DNA of 40,163 nucleotides from Nostoc sp. LEGE 06077 (GCF_015207705.1 NZ_JADEWI010000058.1:1-40163), one strand, 5' to 3'; positions 32,648-39,998 are shown, numbered from the stretch's first letter. Notes: generated by a model from the letters alone, not told the origin. Numbers and translations: made by a program.

Positions 32648-33095
32648 AATTCGCAATTCGCAATTCGCAATTCGCAATTAATTATGCTTGTTGATTTTCT
32701 CCTTAACTTTCCGAGTAGATGTAACTAAAATTTTTCCAATTTCTCTGGTTTCTTGGAGTAGAAGTTCAAACTTTTTTTTCTCGACCAGTTCTGACTCTAT
32801 TAAGATTTCCAACCAGTATTCAGTTTCTCGTTCTTCTTTAAGTGCAATTTCTAGCTTGTGAAGAAAATCTTTATCGGATTGAGAAGATTGTGCTTCTCTG
32901 ACATTAGCTCCAATGGAAGTTCCACTTCGGAGTAACTGTTTTGATAATATTCGACAAACTCCAGGTTTTTCATCCAAGAAAGTACAAGCTTTAACTATTC
33001 TTATTGCTAAAGCTTTTGTTTTGTCAGCAATGCTAATATTTTGGTTCATGTCTTTTTGCTCTTAATTAATAATTGCGAATTGCGAATTGCGAATT
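32648..33095 (-). mobile_element. candidate element: four-helix-bundle gene between inverted 7-mer repeats
   Basis: The left edge is four tandem AATTCGC units (32648-32675), and the right edge is three units of the inverse, GCGAATT (about 33075-33095). Between them is a single gene, and outside them are the two halves of alkB. The heptads recall the short tandem heptanucleotide repeats of heterocystous cyanobacteria. About 100-120 codons of alkB are absent, so entry was accompanied by a deletion, or the element is old. Confidence 0.6.
32678..33049 (-). CDS. four-helix-bundle protein (S23/IVS type)
   Basis: 123 aa, complete. Typical family pattern: KTKALAIRIVKACTF, then LSKQLLRSGTSIGANVREAQ, DFLHKLEIALKEERETEYWL and LQETREIGKILVTSTRKVKE. 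These proteins were first seen encoded in intervening sequences of 23S rRNA genes and are related to Avd, the accessory protein of diversity-generating retroelements. They form pentameric helical bundles and bind nucleic acid. The start ATG 33049 has no strong ribosome binding site. It sits alone between inverted 7-mer repeats, so it is likely the cargo or agent of that element. Confidence 0.9.
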   Translation of the reverse strand: MNQNISIADKTKALAIRIVKACTFLDEKPGVCRILSKQLLRSGTSIGANVREAQSSQSDKDFLHKLEIALKEERETEYWLEILIESELVEKKKFELLLQETREIGKILVTSTRKVKEKINKHN

Positions 33096-33226
33096 GTTTT
33101 GATTCTGTTGCCATTGCAGTTGTTGGCAATGTTGGTAAAGTTCGTCGGCTTCCTGCTTGGAGAGAAATTCTGGATAGTAACTGACTGGTAAAACTGTAGT
33201 TGGTTCATCAAAAAGTGACATCTGTT

Positions 33227-33907
33227 TCATAATTCTCCTTTGGCGATCGCCCGAACAATATCAAGAGCTTTTTCTTGAGAAATCGCTTGTTCTGGATTTT
33301 TGTAAAACCCAATAATTTGTGATTTGGGACGCACGATAATGCGCTGTGTGGTTACACGTTTGTCCCAGACAAAACACGAGATGGTGATGTTATCGGTAGC
33401 CCAACGAGTACCCCGTTTATCCTTGCGAAAACAAAAGCGGGGCAGAACCAACACCAGCGAAGGCGGATATTGCATCATAAAATCCGCACGATCATCGCAA
33501 GGTTCGAGAAAGCTTGTCAGTAAAAATGCAGCAATACCTACACGCGCTTTGTGGTAAGCATTCTTGATAATAGGTGCGGCAAATTCGGCATAAGGCGGAT
33601 TAGTGCAGATCCAATCGCATTCAGGGAATTCTGCCCAAGATTTGGATAGTGTTGCATCCAAGTGGTGATCAGCCTGTTTGTTCGGGTCGATGTCATTTGT
33701 CCAGATATGTTCTGTATGAGGCCACACGGATAGTAATGATGCGATCGCCCTATGCCCAACGCAAGGTTCACCAATCACACCAGATAACGGAACATAGCGC
33801 AGTAGTTCAGTGGTGAACCACGATGGAGACTCGTAGAAGTTGAGAGGGTGACGGGTAACGGGTTCAGTAACAGTTGTATGAGGTGCTAATAATGGCGTGG
33901 CTGTCAT
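33227..33907 (-). CDS. DNA adenine methyltransferase-like protein (NPPY motif)
   Basis: 226 aa. The SAM-binding motif I region is GVIGEPCVGHRAIASLL (residues 43-59; E..CxGxG-like), followed by WTNDIDPNKQAD. The catalytic motif IV is TNPPY (N103-Y106), as in N6-adenine or N4-cytosine MTases. FYESPSWFTTELLRYV at the start resembles phage Dam-like enzymes. No target recognition domain is evident, so it may be a small phage/plasmid-type methylase without a restriction partner. ATG 33907 overlaps the TGA of the 73-aa gene, and its own TGA overlaps the ATG of alkB. Methylation with demethylation-type repair in one operon suggests DNA protection. Confidence 0.78.
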   Translation of the reverse strand: MTATPLLAPHTTVTEPVTRHPLNFYESPSWFTTELLRYVPLSGVIGEPCVGHRAIASLLSVWPHTEHIWTNDIDPNKQADHHLDATLSKSWAEFPECDWICTNPPYAEFAAPIIKNAYHKARVGIAAFLLTSFLEPCDDRADFMMQYPPSLVLVLPRFCFRKDKRGTRWATDNITISCFVWDKRVTTQRIIVRPKSQIIGFYKNPEQAISQEKALDIVRAIAKGEL

Positions 33908-34125
33908 GCTGCTTCTTCCTCAACATTAAAAGAGTCTTGATTGTGGACAATCGTTGCGCTGATTGATTCAAAATCAACCTGAAAAATATTTAAATCTGGT
34001 GTCATTTCGCCGGAATTGTATCGGTCTGTGATGACTTGTCTGATAGTTTCTTCTGTCAGTCCATCGGGTATCTCTAAGTGAGCTTCTTGGTAAACTTTTT
34101 CGACTAATTGAACTACGATTTTCAT
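33904..34125 (-). CDS. small acidic hypothetical protein
   Basis: 73 aa from ATG 34125. Pattern: MKIVVQLVEKVYQEAHLEIP, then DGLTEETIRQVITDRYNSG, then an acidic tail. It resembles small proteins found in cyanobacterial plasmid operons, but I recognise no family. The TGA overlaps the ATG of the methyltransferase gene (ATGA), so it is translationally coupled and may work with the enzyme. Confidence 0.65.
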   Translation of the reverse strand: MKIVVQLVEKVYQEAHLEIPDGLTEETIRQVITDRYNSGEMTPDLNIFQVDFESISATIVHNQDSFNVEEEAA

Positions 34126-34245
34126 AATGCTATTAACCTGTTATTAACAATGGGTTATTTTTAATTTCATGAACAAGCATTACTGTGCTGTCTTGAGATG
34201 TGTGATTTCTCTTTACGAGTATTAATTAAATAGCCAGTAGTAGAC

Positions 34246-35193
34246 TCATGCTAATGGCTGTAAAACTGATACTCTTCCTTTTTTATGAGTAAATGCCCCC
34301 GCTTGCTTGAGTGCCGCCGCCGGATTTGGATGTGCAAAAAACTCGTCAATTGCTTTGGTAAGCCCAGCAACCACCACCGGATCGTGGCAAGGGTAAACGT
34401 AGACTGGTTGTTGAGTGCCGTTAACTAATCGGTTTTCTTGGCGATTGCCCAGATGTGGATAAAACGAGCGAACCCATGTACCCAAATGCCCCCGATAATG
34501 TGAACCACTAATAGGGACTTTCTTGCCAAGTTCGCTCTCTGCAAAATTCACAACCCCAAGCCAGCACTCTTTTGAAGGAGCTAACATCTTCCGGTTGTGT
34601 TCAGCCAGCAAGTTCCCAGCATAGTCCTTAAACTGCTGTTCCATATAAGGGTTGAGTCGTCCACCAGTCAACTCGGCTAAAGTTTTCATTGCTTCGACAA
34701 GAGTGTGCAATCGCTGTTCAACTGGGGGGAGTGCTGGTGCAGGGGGTTGTTGGGGTGGTTGAGTGGCTGGTATGGCTGCAACCAAATCTAAAATCACGGT
34801 GCGGACTTGGGCGGCAATCTCAGATTCAGTCAGTAGCATTGCAATTCTCAGTGTGCCTAAAGCTGAGAAAACCCTGGCTTGGGATGTTCTGGATGGTAAA
34901 CAGAGCGTCTGACGAGCATCGCGTAAGTCCTTGCCTGTAAGGGTTTTGGTTTCCAAAGCTCGAAATTCAGCCCCATTAACTCGAAAGAGTTCTCTGACAG
35001 ATGAATCCGTAACTCCAAAATATTCAGCGATTTGTGCAGTAGTCGCCCAACCACTACCACCCCAAACTGCAAAGATAATTGCTTTAGCCTTTGTCAGAAT
35101 TTCTAAAGCTTTGTCGTCAGAAAAATTGGTGATGGCTGAGGTTCTAAAAGATTTGGATTCGAGCAGTACAGACTGATTCAAGGGTAAAGTCAT
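34246..35193 (-). CDS. hypothetical plasmid/phage-type DNA-binding protein
   Basis: 315 aa from ATG 35193 behind GGAGC. N-terminal region: ATTAQIAEYFGVTDSSVREL (residues 51-70) is a helix-turn-helix of the type seen in antirepressor/Rha-like proteins. LSALGTLRIAMLLTESEIAA follows with the pattern of KilA/antirepressor accessory domains (here residues about 109-128, written without the first FSA). A proline/glutamine linker (about 145-158) and a C-terminal helical part (HTLVEAMKTLAELTGG, then FKDYAGNLLAEHNRK) complete it. The function is unknown. A regulator is the most likely role. It precedes the 73-aa/methyltransferase unit by 120 bp on the same strand. Confidence 0.55.
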   Translation of the reverse strand: MTLPLNQSVLLESKSFRTSAITNFSDDKALEILTKAKAIIFAVWGGSGWATTAQIAEYFGVTDSSVRELFRVNGAEFRALETKTLTGKDLRDARQTLCLPSRTSQARVFSALGTLRIAMLLTESEIAAQVRTVILDLVAAIPATQPPQQPPAPALPPVEQRLHTLVEAMKTLAELTGGRLNPYMEQQFKDYAGNLLAEHNRKMLAPSKECWLGVVNFAESELGKKVPISGSHYRGHLGTWVRSFYPHLGNRQENRLVNGTQQPVYVYPCHDPVVVAGLTKAIDEFFAHPNPAAALKQAGAFTHKKGRVSVLQPLA

Positions 35194-35211
35194 ATTTTGC
35201 TCCTTTGATAA

Positions 35212-35730
35212 TTATTCAAATTTAGAGTTAGTGTGCCAGCTATAAATTGTGGCGATTTCAGCTACTAGTCTTTGCAAAGAGTTTTCTGAGCAATATTTGA
35301 CATAATTTCTGACCAAATTTTCGTAAATAGACCAATCCTTGGTTAAACCGCGATATTGCCTTAACCGAAAATAGTAGAGTGTGCGACAAACAGAAATTCT
35401 GAATACTTGCTTTGGTAGACGGCATATCAGGTCAGCGTGTTGATCAATCTGTTCAATAACAGATTGCTCTGCATTGTTAGCTAATGGTTGAGCTTGAAAA
35501 ACAGCATCTACCCCAAACAATTCACCTATTTGAGATATTTCAAGATGAGTATGATTGCATACGTATGCAGCCATAGCAACTACGCAATCTTCTTCTGTTC
35601 CTCCTGAAACAAGGATGAGCGAGTTAATTCCAAATACCTCTGCTAGGCGGTTATTTCTCTCCTGTACAGGTTCTTGATCATCAAGACAATCAAAAAATCT
35701 TCTGGTTGCTTGGAAGAGTGAAATTATCAT
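35212..35730 (-). CDS. hypothetical protein, alpha-helical
   Basis: 172 aa from ATG 35730. It is mostly helical: SLFQATRRFFDCLDDQEPVQ, then NNRLAEVFGINSLILVSGGT, GELFGVDAVFQAQPLA and YFRLRQYRGLTKDWSIYENL. It contains several Cys but no metal motif. No family is recognised. It is 18 bp upstream of the 315-aa gene on the same strand, so the two are probably cotranscribed. Confidence 0.55.
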   Translation of the reverse strand: MIISLFQATRRFFDCLDDQEPVQERNNRLAEVFGINSLILVSGGTEEDCVVAMAAYVCNHTHLEISQIGELFGVDAVFQAQPLANNAEQSVIEQIDQHADLICRLPKQVFRISVCRTLYYFRLRQYRGLTKDWSIYENLVRNYVKYCSENSLQRLVAEIATIYSWHTNSKFE

Positions 35731-35798
35731 TTTGACTCCCTGTTGAAAAACCTACACACTTAGTAAATACCTAATCGTTGCTTCCTGTCGAAAAATAC

Positions 35799-36257
35799 TT
35801 ACATACAAACTCGAATCAAATCTTGTTCGCCCACCAGTGGAAAACGAACAGGTGCAGCCAGTGGTCGAACCAAAGCCGGAGATATCATCTCAACAACGTA
35901 AAACCAAGCGTTATTCACCAGCACAATCCCCAGAACCAAACGCTGCTTTGTGGCGTGACTGTCAAAACGCAATATCACGCGATCGCCCAACACGAATGCA
36001 GGTTTTCTCATATACGTGGACTGAACCCGTCCAGTACCGATAATCTCGTGTTTGGTAAAGTAGGTGATGGAGCGTTCGCAGTTGACCGCATAAACCCATC
36101 CTGTGTCCTGCCACAACACCCCGCAGCAGTAGCCGAATGTTTTGGAATCGGTGAGGTAGACTTTCTCGGACAAATGAACTTCCAGCGAGGGCATTTGTTG
36201 ATCCCAAGGTGGCGACAAATACCAGCATTTTTCCAGGGTGATGATTGCACAGGACAT
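35799..36257 (-). CDS. DUF1392 family protein, second copy
   Basis: 152 aa from ATG 36257. It is paralogous to the gene at 27413-27904: ITLEKCWYLSPPWDQQMPS, LSEKVYLTDSKTFGYCCGVL, HEIIGTGRVQ, FVLGDRVILRFD, RLVLGIVLVNNAWFYVVEMI and EQDLIRVC. Sequence identity between the two is limited to these blocks, so the duplication is old or the genes arrived separately. The gene starts 5 bp after the stop of the HTH gene (36263), so it is in an operon with it. The function is unknown. Confidence 0.8.
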   Translation of the reverse strand: MSCAIITLEKCWYLSPPWDQQMPSLEVHLSEKVYLTDSKTFGYCCGVLWQDTGWVYAVNCERSITYFTKHEIIGTGRVQSTYMRKPAFVLGDRVILRFDSHATKQRLVLGIVLVNNAWFYVVEMISPALVRPLAAPVRFPLVGEQDLIRVCM

Positions 36258-36262
36258 AATGT

Positions 36263-36661
36263 TTACCCAACCAAAGTTTTAATTGCAAGTTGATCTAATG
36301 AGGCAATGAGATTTCTAATTCTGCGGGGGGGATTTTTAAGAAATCGTTTCAAATCCTGACTTTTAACTTGAAAATGCGTGGCAGAGCGTTGTTTTCCCAC
36401 AAGCCATCCGCGTTTTACCCATCCCGCCACAGTCGAGGAATCCACACAAAGAGTTTTGGCGATTTGATTGCAGCTATAGTTGTCCAAAGTTGTGCGGGTA
36501 GAGTAGCCTAAGCGATTCAGTTTTTTATTAATCCCCTCGGTTGTACGTTGATAACCGTGTCTTTTAAGCCGACGCGCAATTTGTCTAAGGGTGTAAGCTT
36601 CTGACATTTCTTCGAGGACTTCTATTTCCTCTGGTTCCCATTTGCGCCATGTTCTGTTCAT
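36263..36661 (-). CDS. HTH DNA-binding protein (Myb-like plus MerR/excisionase-like)
   Basis: 132 aa from ATG 36661. N-terminal Myb/SANT-like half: WRKWEPEEIEVLEEMSEAYT, then LRQIARRLKRHGYQRT. The second half has YSCNQIAKTLCVDSSTVAGW, then VKRGWLVGKQRSATHFQV, as in MerR/excisionase-type winged helices. Small dual-HTH proteins like this are common on cyanobacterial plasmids. A regulatory or excision role is likely. The gene heads the DUF1392 unit. Confidence 0.7.
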   Translation of the reverse strand: MNRTWRKWEPEEIEVLEEMSEAYTLRQIARRLKRHGYQRTTEGINKKLNRLGYSTRTTLDNYSCNQIAKTLCVDSSTVAGWVKRGWLVGKQRSATHFQVKSQDLKRFLKNPPRRIRNLIASLDQLAIKTLVG

Positions 36662-36772
36662 GGTTAAAGCTTTGTTGGTAAATGAAGTTGATTAATGAGA
36701 GATTGGGACAAAATTACTGAGGTTGATGCGCGTGCTGATAGCTACATTTAAAACTGGTACGTCACATAAATT

Positions 36773-36792
36773 AGTGGGCATCCAAGCCCACT
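36773..36792. terminator. hairpin downstream of the 350-aa gene
   Basis: AGTGGGC (36773-36779) pairs with GCCCACT (36786-36792) around a 6-nt loop. TTTCTCC follows on the + strand; on the minus strand the tail is AATTTATG. It lies 7 bp beyond the stop of the minus-strand gene ending at 36799, so it may terminate it, although the U-run is poor. Confidence 0.45.
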
Positions 36793-36798
36793 TTCTCC

Positions 36799-37851
36799 CT
36801 ACACAGCCATTAACGCCCTCGCCTCAAACAACCCCTGCAATTCCCCCGGCGACAACTGCTCAAGCGGATGATATTGCAGATATTCGTTAGCCGTTGGTAA
36901 ACCATCCGGTATTTGAAGCAACCACATGGCATCCGCAGCAGAGTCACAAAAGACTTTCTCTTGATGGGCGTGGGCTGTACTTGTGAAGCACCAATTACCA
37001 TTGGCGTAGCCTGCTTGTCCGAGTTTCACGTCCTGTTGGTAAATGCCGTCATCCAGCAGTTCTAATCCGTGTTGCTCACAGGCATCGAAAAGCTGCACCA
37101 TGACTTCGTTTCCGGTGGTGCAGGGTTCCTCAAATGTCTGTTGCACTGGTAATGTGCCTTGTTGGTACTGCTGCTTGACGTAGCTGTGGCATCGCTCTGG
37201 TGTAGTGTCCCGGAAAATCTCAACGTCGTTTACCAGCACTCGCCAGTACAAATCCTGGTAGTTTTCCGGGTCAAAGCTAACGCTGGCTACCAATTGACCA
37301 TCAACAGAAGCTTCTTGGTCGTAGAAGGAGATTTCTGTAATTGTAGGGACTTCTGGAAAATTGGCTGGCGCGGGTAAAGGTAGCGGGAGTGTATTGTCTT
37401 TGTAGTGCCAGTGGATGAAGCGTTGGCATCGGGCAAGGGTGTGGTGGCGGAAGATTTCGTTGCCACCGATCATCACTACCCAAGGCTGAGTGACGAATTC
37501 GGCGTTATCGTAGCTGATGTACGCGATTAGCTGTTTACCAGCAAAAATCTCGAAGTGGTGAGGGTTGATTTCTTTGATTGCTAATTCTTCTGGTGCGATC
37601 GCCTGGGCTTGGTCTGCAATGTACTGCTCGAACTCGCCTTGGGCTATGTGCTGCTCGTCAACCTTCTGGAGTTTGCTTTCTTGGTAAGAGGCGATGGCTG
37701 CGCCAACGTCTTCGACGAACGCACTTCTCCACGAATCCTTGTAGCGTCTGTCTTGTACTGTGGTTGTGCAGCCGATTTCGCTGTAGATGCGCTTTAGCTG
37801 GGGTAGGGATTTGCAGCGTAGCTGTTGTTGGGTATAGACGTTATGAGTCAT
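36799..37851 (-). CDS. hypothetical protein with two internal repeats, cyanobacterial plasmid type
   Basis: 350 aa from ATG 37851, preceded by AAGGA; a longer in-frame start at 37995 lacks a ribosome binding site and adds 48 unconvincing residues. Two ~65-residue units repeat: (i) FEIFAGKQLIAYISYDNAE through WVVMIGGNEIFRHHTLARCQ, and (ii) ASVDGQLVASVSFDPENYQD through WRVLVNDVEIFRDTTPERCH. Each ends in a QQYQQGTLP- or HWHYKDNTLP-like helix. A third, degenerate unit (GYANGNWCFTSTAHAHQEKV) follows. The C-terminus (LEQLSPGELQGLFEARALM) is a short helix. No family or catalytic motif is recognised. It is divergent from the XRE regulator. Confidence 0.6.
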   Translation of the reverse strand: MTHNVYTQQQLRCKSLPQLKRIYSEIGCTTTVQDRRYKDSWRSAFVEDVGAAIASYQESKLQKVDEQHIAQGEFEQYIADQAQAIAPEELAIKEINPHHFEIFAGKQLIAYISYDNAEFVTQPWVVMIGGNEIFRHHTLARCQRFIHWHYKDNTLPLPLPAPANFPEVPTITEISFYDQEASVDGQLVASVSFDPENYQDLYWRVLVNDVEIFRDTTPERCHSYVKQQYQQGTLPVQQTFEEPCTTGNEVMVQLFDACEQHGLELLDDGIYQQDVKLGQAGYANGNWCFTSTAHAHQEKVFCDSAADAMWLLQIPDGLPTANEYLQYHPLEQLSPGELQGLFEARALMAV

Positions 37852-37944
37852 AATTGTATTTCCTTGAATGTAAGGACAAAAGGCGATCGCACAAGTTTTC
37901 CAGGCTAAGAGCGATTGCCTTTTGTTTGTCTCTATGGTTATTAT

Positions 37945-37963
37945 ATTAGTCGCTACGACTAAT
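37945..37963. promoter_or_regulatory. palindromic operator between the 350-aa gene and the XRE gene
   Basis: ATTAGTCG-CTA-CGACTAAT is a perfect 8-bp inverted repeat with a 3-bp centre. A related half-site (TAGTCGCAGTTACTA) occurs at about 38011-38025. A dimeric repressor, most likely the adjacent XRE protein, could bind here and control both genes. Confidence 0.6.
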
Positions 37964-38036
37964 GAAGTCAAGCTAGTAACTAATAGATTTTTCACTGCGG
38001 CTTATGCTATAGTCGCAGTTACTAAAGGGCAAATTC

Positions 38037-38059
38037 AAGGAGGTGTAATGTAAAAGATG
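38037..38059 (+). promoter_or_regulatory. ribosome binding site with a start-stop codon pair before the XRE gene
   Basis: AAGGAGGTG (38037-38045) is followed at once by ATG TAA (38048-38053), then AAG and ATG at 38057. ATG 38048 is in frame with the gene, but its second codon is a stop. The real start must be 38057, 13 nt from the AGGAGG core. Confidence 0.7.
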
Positions 38060-38314
38060 CCAACATTTATAGAGAAATCAATGCCGATTAAGTGGCGTTT
38101 GGCCGTGTTAATGGCTGATAGAGAAATTGATTACAAACAACTTGCCGAGATGACAGGTATGCACCCTGTGACTATCAGCAAGCATAAAAATATTAGGGTC
38201 ATGCCAGACAGACTAGAGAGAGAGACGTTAGAAAAATACTGCAAAGCTCTCAATTGCCAACCAGGTGACTTGTTAATGTATGTTCCAGATGAACCGAAAG
38301 AACAGGCATTATAG
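38057..38314 (+). CDS. XRE-family (Cro/CI-type) transcriptional regulator
   Basis: 85 aa from ATG 38057. The HTH is at about residues 12-60: WRLAVLMADREIDYKQLAEM, then TGMHPVTISKHKNIRVMP and LEKYCKALNCQPGDLLMYVP. The latter is the standard end of this small-regulator family (HTH_26/Cro-like). Residues IDYKQLAEMTG form helix 2 and HPVTISKHK the recognition helix. The start lies behind an odd start-stop (ATG TAA), which should weaken translation. It probably binds the palindrome upstream and the divergent gene's promoter. Confidence 0.88.
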   Translation: MPTFIEKSMPIKWRLAVLMADREIDYKQLAEMTGMHPVTISKHKNIRVMPDRLERETLEKYCKALNCQPGDLLMYVPDEPKEQAL

Positions 38315-38470
38315 TGTGTTGTCTTTGGTGGTTGGTATGCAGGGACTATTAACCCAATCCTCAAAAGCACTTCTTTGGTGGCAGCTTCATTTATCTCATG
38401 GCAGCAAGATTCCTGGAGTTGGTTTGCTACTGAATCTGGATAACAACCACTGACCTAAATAAGTGGAATC

Positions 38471-39460
38471 ATGAACAACCAAGTCCGTAAGCGCAAGAAA
38501 GCCACCATCTCCGCATCACCCAATCCAGAATCACTCACCTCAGACATCACCCCTTCAGAAGACCCAGCTTCTGCAATAATTGATGTTTCTGCTGTTGAAG
38601 TACCTGAATTAACCGAGCAGGAGCAGAGCGATCGCTTGCACCTTGAACTCAAGGTAGAACGGGCGTTTTTTGAAGCAGGTAAAGCACTGGCAGAGTTGCG
38701 CGATCGTAGACTGTACAGATCCACCCACCGCACATTTGAGGAGTATTGCCGTGATAGGTTTGGATTCGAGCGTCGCCATCCTTACAGATTGATTGAAGCT
38801 GCGGTTGTGGTAGATAATCTGATGCAAATGTGTCCCATTGGGACACGAACAGAAGCAGACTCAAGTGATGAGCAAGAGCAGTCTGGGACACAAGCCGAAA
38901 TTGAGTCGAGTGAACAGCAAATGTGTCCCTTTGGGACACAAATTATGCCAACGAGTGAGCGTCAAGTTCGCCCATTAACCAAGCTAGAACCCCAACAACA
39001 GCAGGAAGTGTGGCAAAGAGCAGTTCAAGTTGCTGGCGGTAAAGTTCCCAGTGCCAGAATCGTAACTGATGTGGTGCAAAAAATTATGGAACGTACCAAA
39101 GTCCCCAACAGTTACCAAGTTGGGGAGGTATGCCAAATTTTAGTCAAGGATAATCCTGATTTGCGAGGCAAGGGCGGTTGTTGGTGCATCGTGACTTATG
39201 TTAGGGAGTTTAGCTGTACGGTGAGAACCTGGGATGGTGAACTGACGATTGGGGTGCAGCATTTGAGGTCTTTCAATTACTTGTCTGATGAATGTCAGCA
39301 GATGCAAGAAATCTGCAATCGCATCAATCGGGTGTATTCGAGTGGGCTGGAGGAATCGGTGCAGAGGTTTTTGGAGTCGTTGGGGAAGCTGAAGCGGAGT
39401 TATTTGACGGGGTTGGAGGAGAAAGTGTTGAGTTTGTTGGAGTTAGAAACTGGTGGCTGA
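38471..39460 (+). CDS. plasmid-type ParB/KfrA-like DNA-binding protein (paralogue of 6501-7427)
   Basis: 329 aa from ATG 38471. Same blocks as the 6501-7427 protein: VPELTEQEQSDRLHLELKVE, KALAELRDRRLYRSTHRTFE, EYCRDRFGFERRHPYRLIEA, the PTSERQVRPL motif, GEVCQILVKDNPDLRGKGGC and DDECQ-like helices near the end. The copy here has RHPYRLIEAAVVVDNL where the first has AAYLKMSATTVYENL. It carries an insertion with repeated MCPIGT/MCPFGT motifs (CCCATTGGGACACG-type DNA repeats, about residues 120-155). Helical DNA-binding and a partition-like role are inferred. Confidence 0.7.
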   Translation: MNNQVRKRKKATISASPNPESLTSDITPSEDPASAIIDVSAVEVPELTEQEQSDRLHLELKVERAFFEAGKALAELRDRRLYRSTHRTFEEYCRDRFGFERRHPYRLIEAAVVVDNLMQMCPIGTRTEADSSDEQEQSGTQAEIESSEQQMCPFGTQIMPTSERQVRPLTKLEPQQQQEVWQRAVQVAGGKVPSARIVTDVVQKIMERTKVPNSYQVGEVCQILVKDNPDLRGKGGCWCIVTYVREFSCTVRTWDGELTIGVQHLRSFNYLSDECQQMQEICNRINRVYSSGLEESVQRFLESLGKLKRSYLTGLEEKVLSLLELETGG

Positions 39461-39998
39461 TGCGAGAATTACCACCAGATTTACTATCATGTTTGCTGTT
39501 ATGAAGTGAGGGCAATCGCTTGCTCAAGTCATCGAAGTATATCCCCAAGCGTTTGCTGAAGTGTGTTCAACAAATGGAGCAGCAGAAAGCGGTGGTTTCT
39601 GCTTGAATGCCTGTTAGGTCTACTTTAAATGTCAACGGTTGGTGTGACTTGAAGAAGACTTTGGACAGGTTTGGAAGAAAAAATGAGACAAGTTACAAGC
39701 TGAAATACTTATAACTTCGTTAAGAAAAGAATAAAGCAATTGTCTGATTTGGAATTGTTCGTTTGCATCTCTACCGAAATTGGTGACGAAATTCTGGGTG
39801 TACCTGGGTATATCCCTTAGAGATTAGTTAGTATTCAATAAGCCTCGTATCGTGGAGACTCCAGCGAATGATTCCACTGCACCTCTATCCCCAATTACAG
39901 ATGCAGATATTCAAAAGACGATCGCCCTTGCGCCCCAATACGGGCTGACCATTCTTCCTCCTGACTCCGCTCTCTACTAGCAACTGACTGCTTTAAAC
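39461..39998. other. decay zone before the right-hand IS
   Basis: No intact gene. The only coherent piece is the cupin-like fragment at 39852-39980. The rest shows no recognisable protein, RNA or strong palindrome. Confidence 0.4.
39852..39980 (+). pseudogene. C-terminal fragment of a cupin-type protein
   Basis: A 42-codon frame from GTG 39852, VETPANDSTAPLSPITDADI, then QKTIALAPQYGLTILPP. It ends with a stop at 39978. The ending (IALAPxYGLxILPP) is reminiscent of cupin/quercetinase-like proteins from memory, but the cupin barrel itself is absent. It is cut 19 bp before the IS end at 39999. Confidence 0.35.

Larger units (their letters stand above)
32531..33230 (-). pseudogene. alkB: AlkB-like 2OG-Fe(II) dioxygenase, middle replaced by a repeat-flanked gene
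   Basis: The N-terminal fragment (33230 to about 33097) reads MKQMSLFDEPTTVLPVSYYP, then EFLSKQEADELYQHCQQLQW. The C-terminal fragment (32647-32531) reads VLMLPGCQTTHLHQVPKTNK, then RINLTFRPHV. Both match AlkB-type DNA/RNA demethylases. VPKT...RINLTFR holds the second 2-oxoglutarate-binding Arg, but the HxD iron site of the middle domain is gone. Between them is a ~450-bp element with a four-helix-bundle gene (32648-33095). ATG 33230 overlaps the TGA of the methyltransferase gene (ATGA), so alkB belonged to that operon. Non-functional. Confidence 0.8.

Noticed and set aside
32648-33095. CRISPR array
   Set aside because: The repeats are only 7 bp, in direct tandem without spacers, and inverted on the two sides of a gene.
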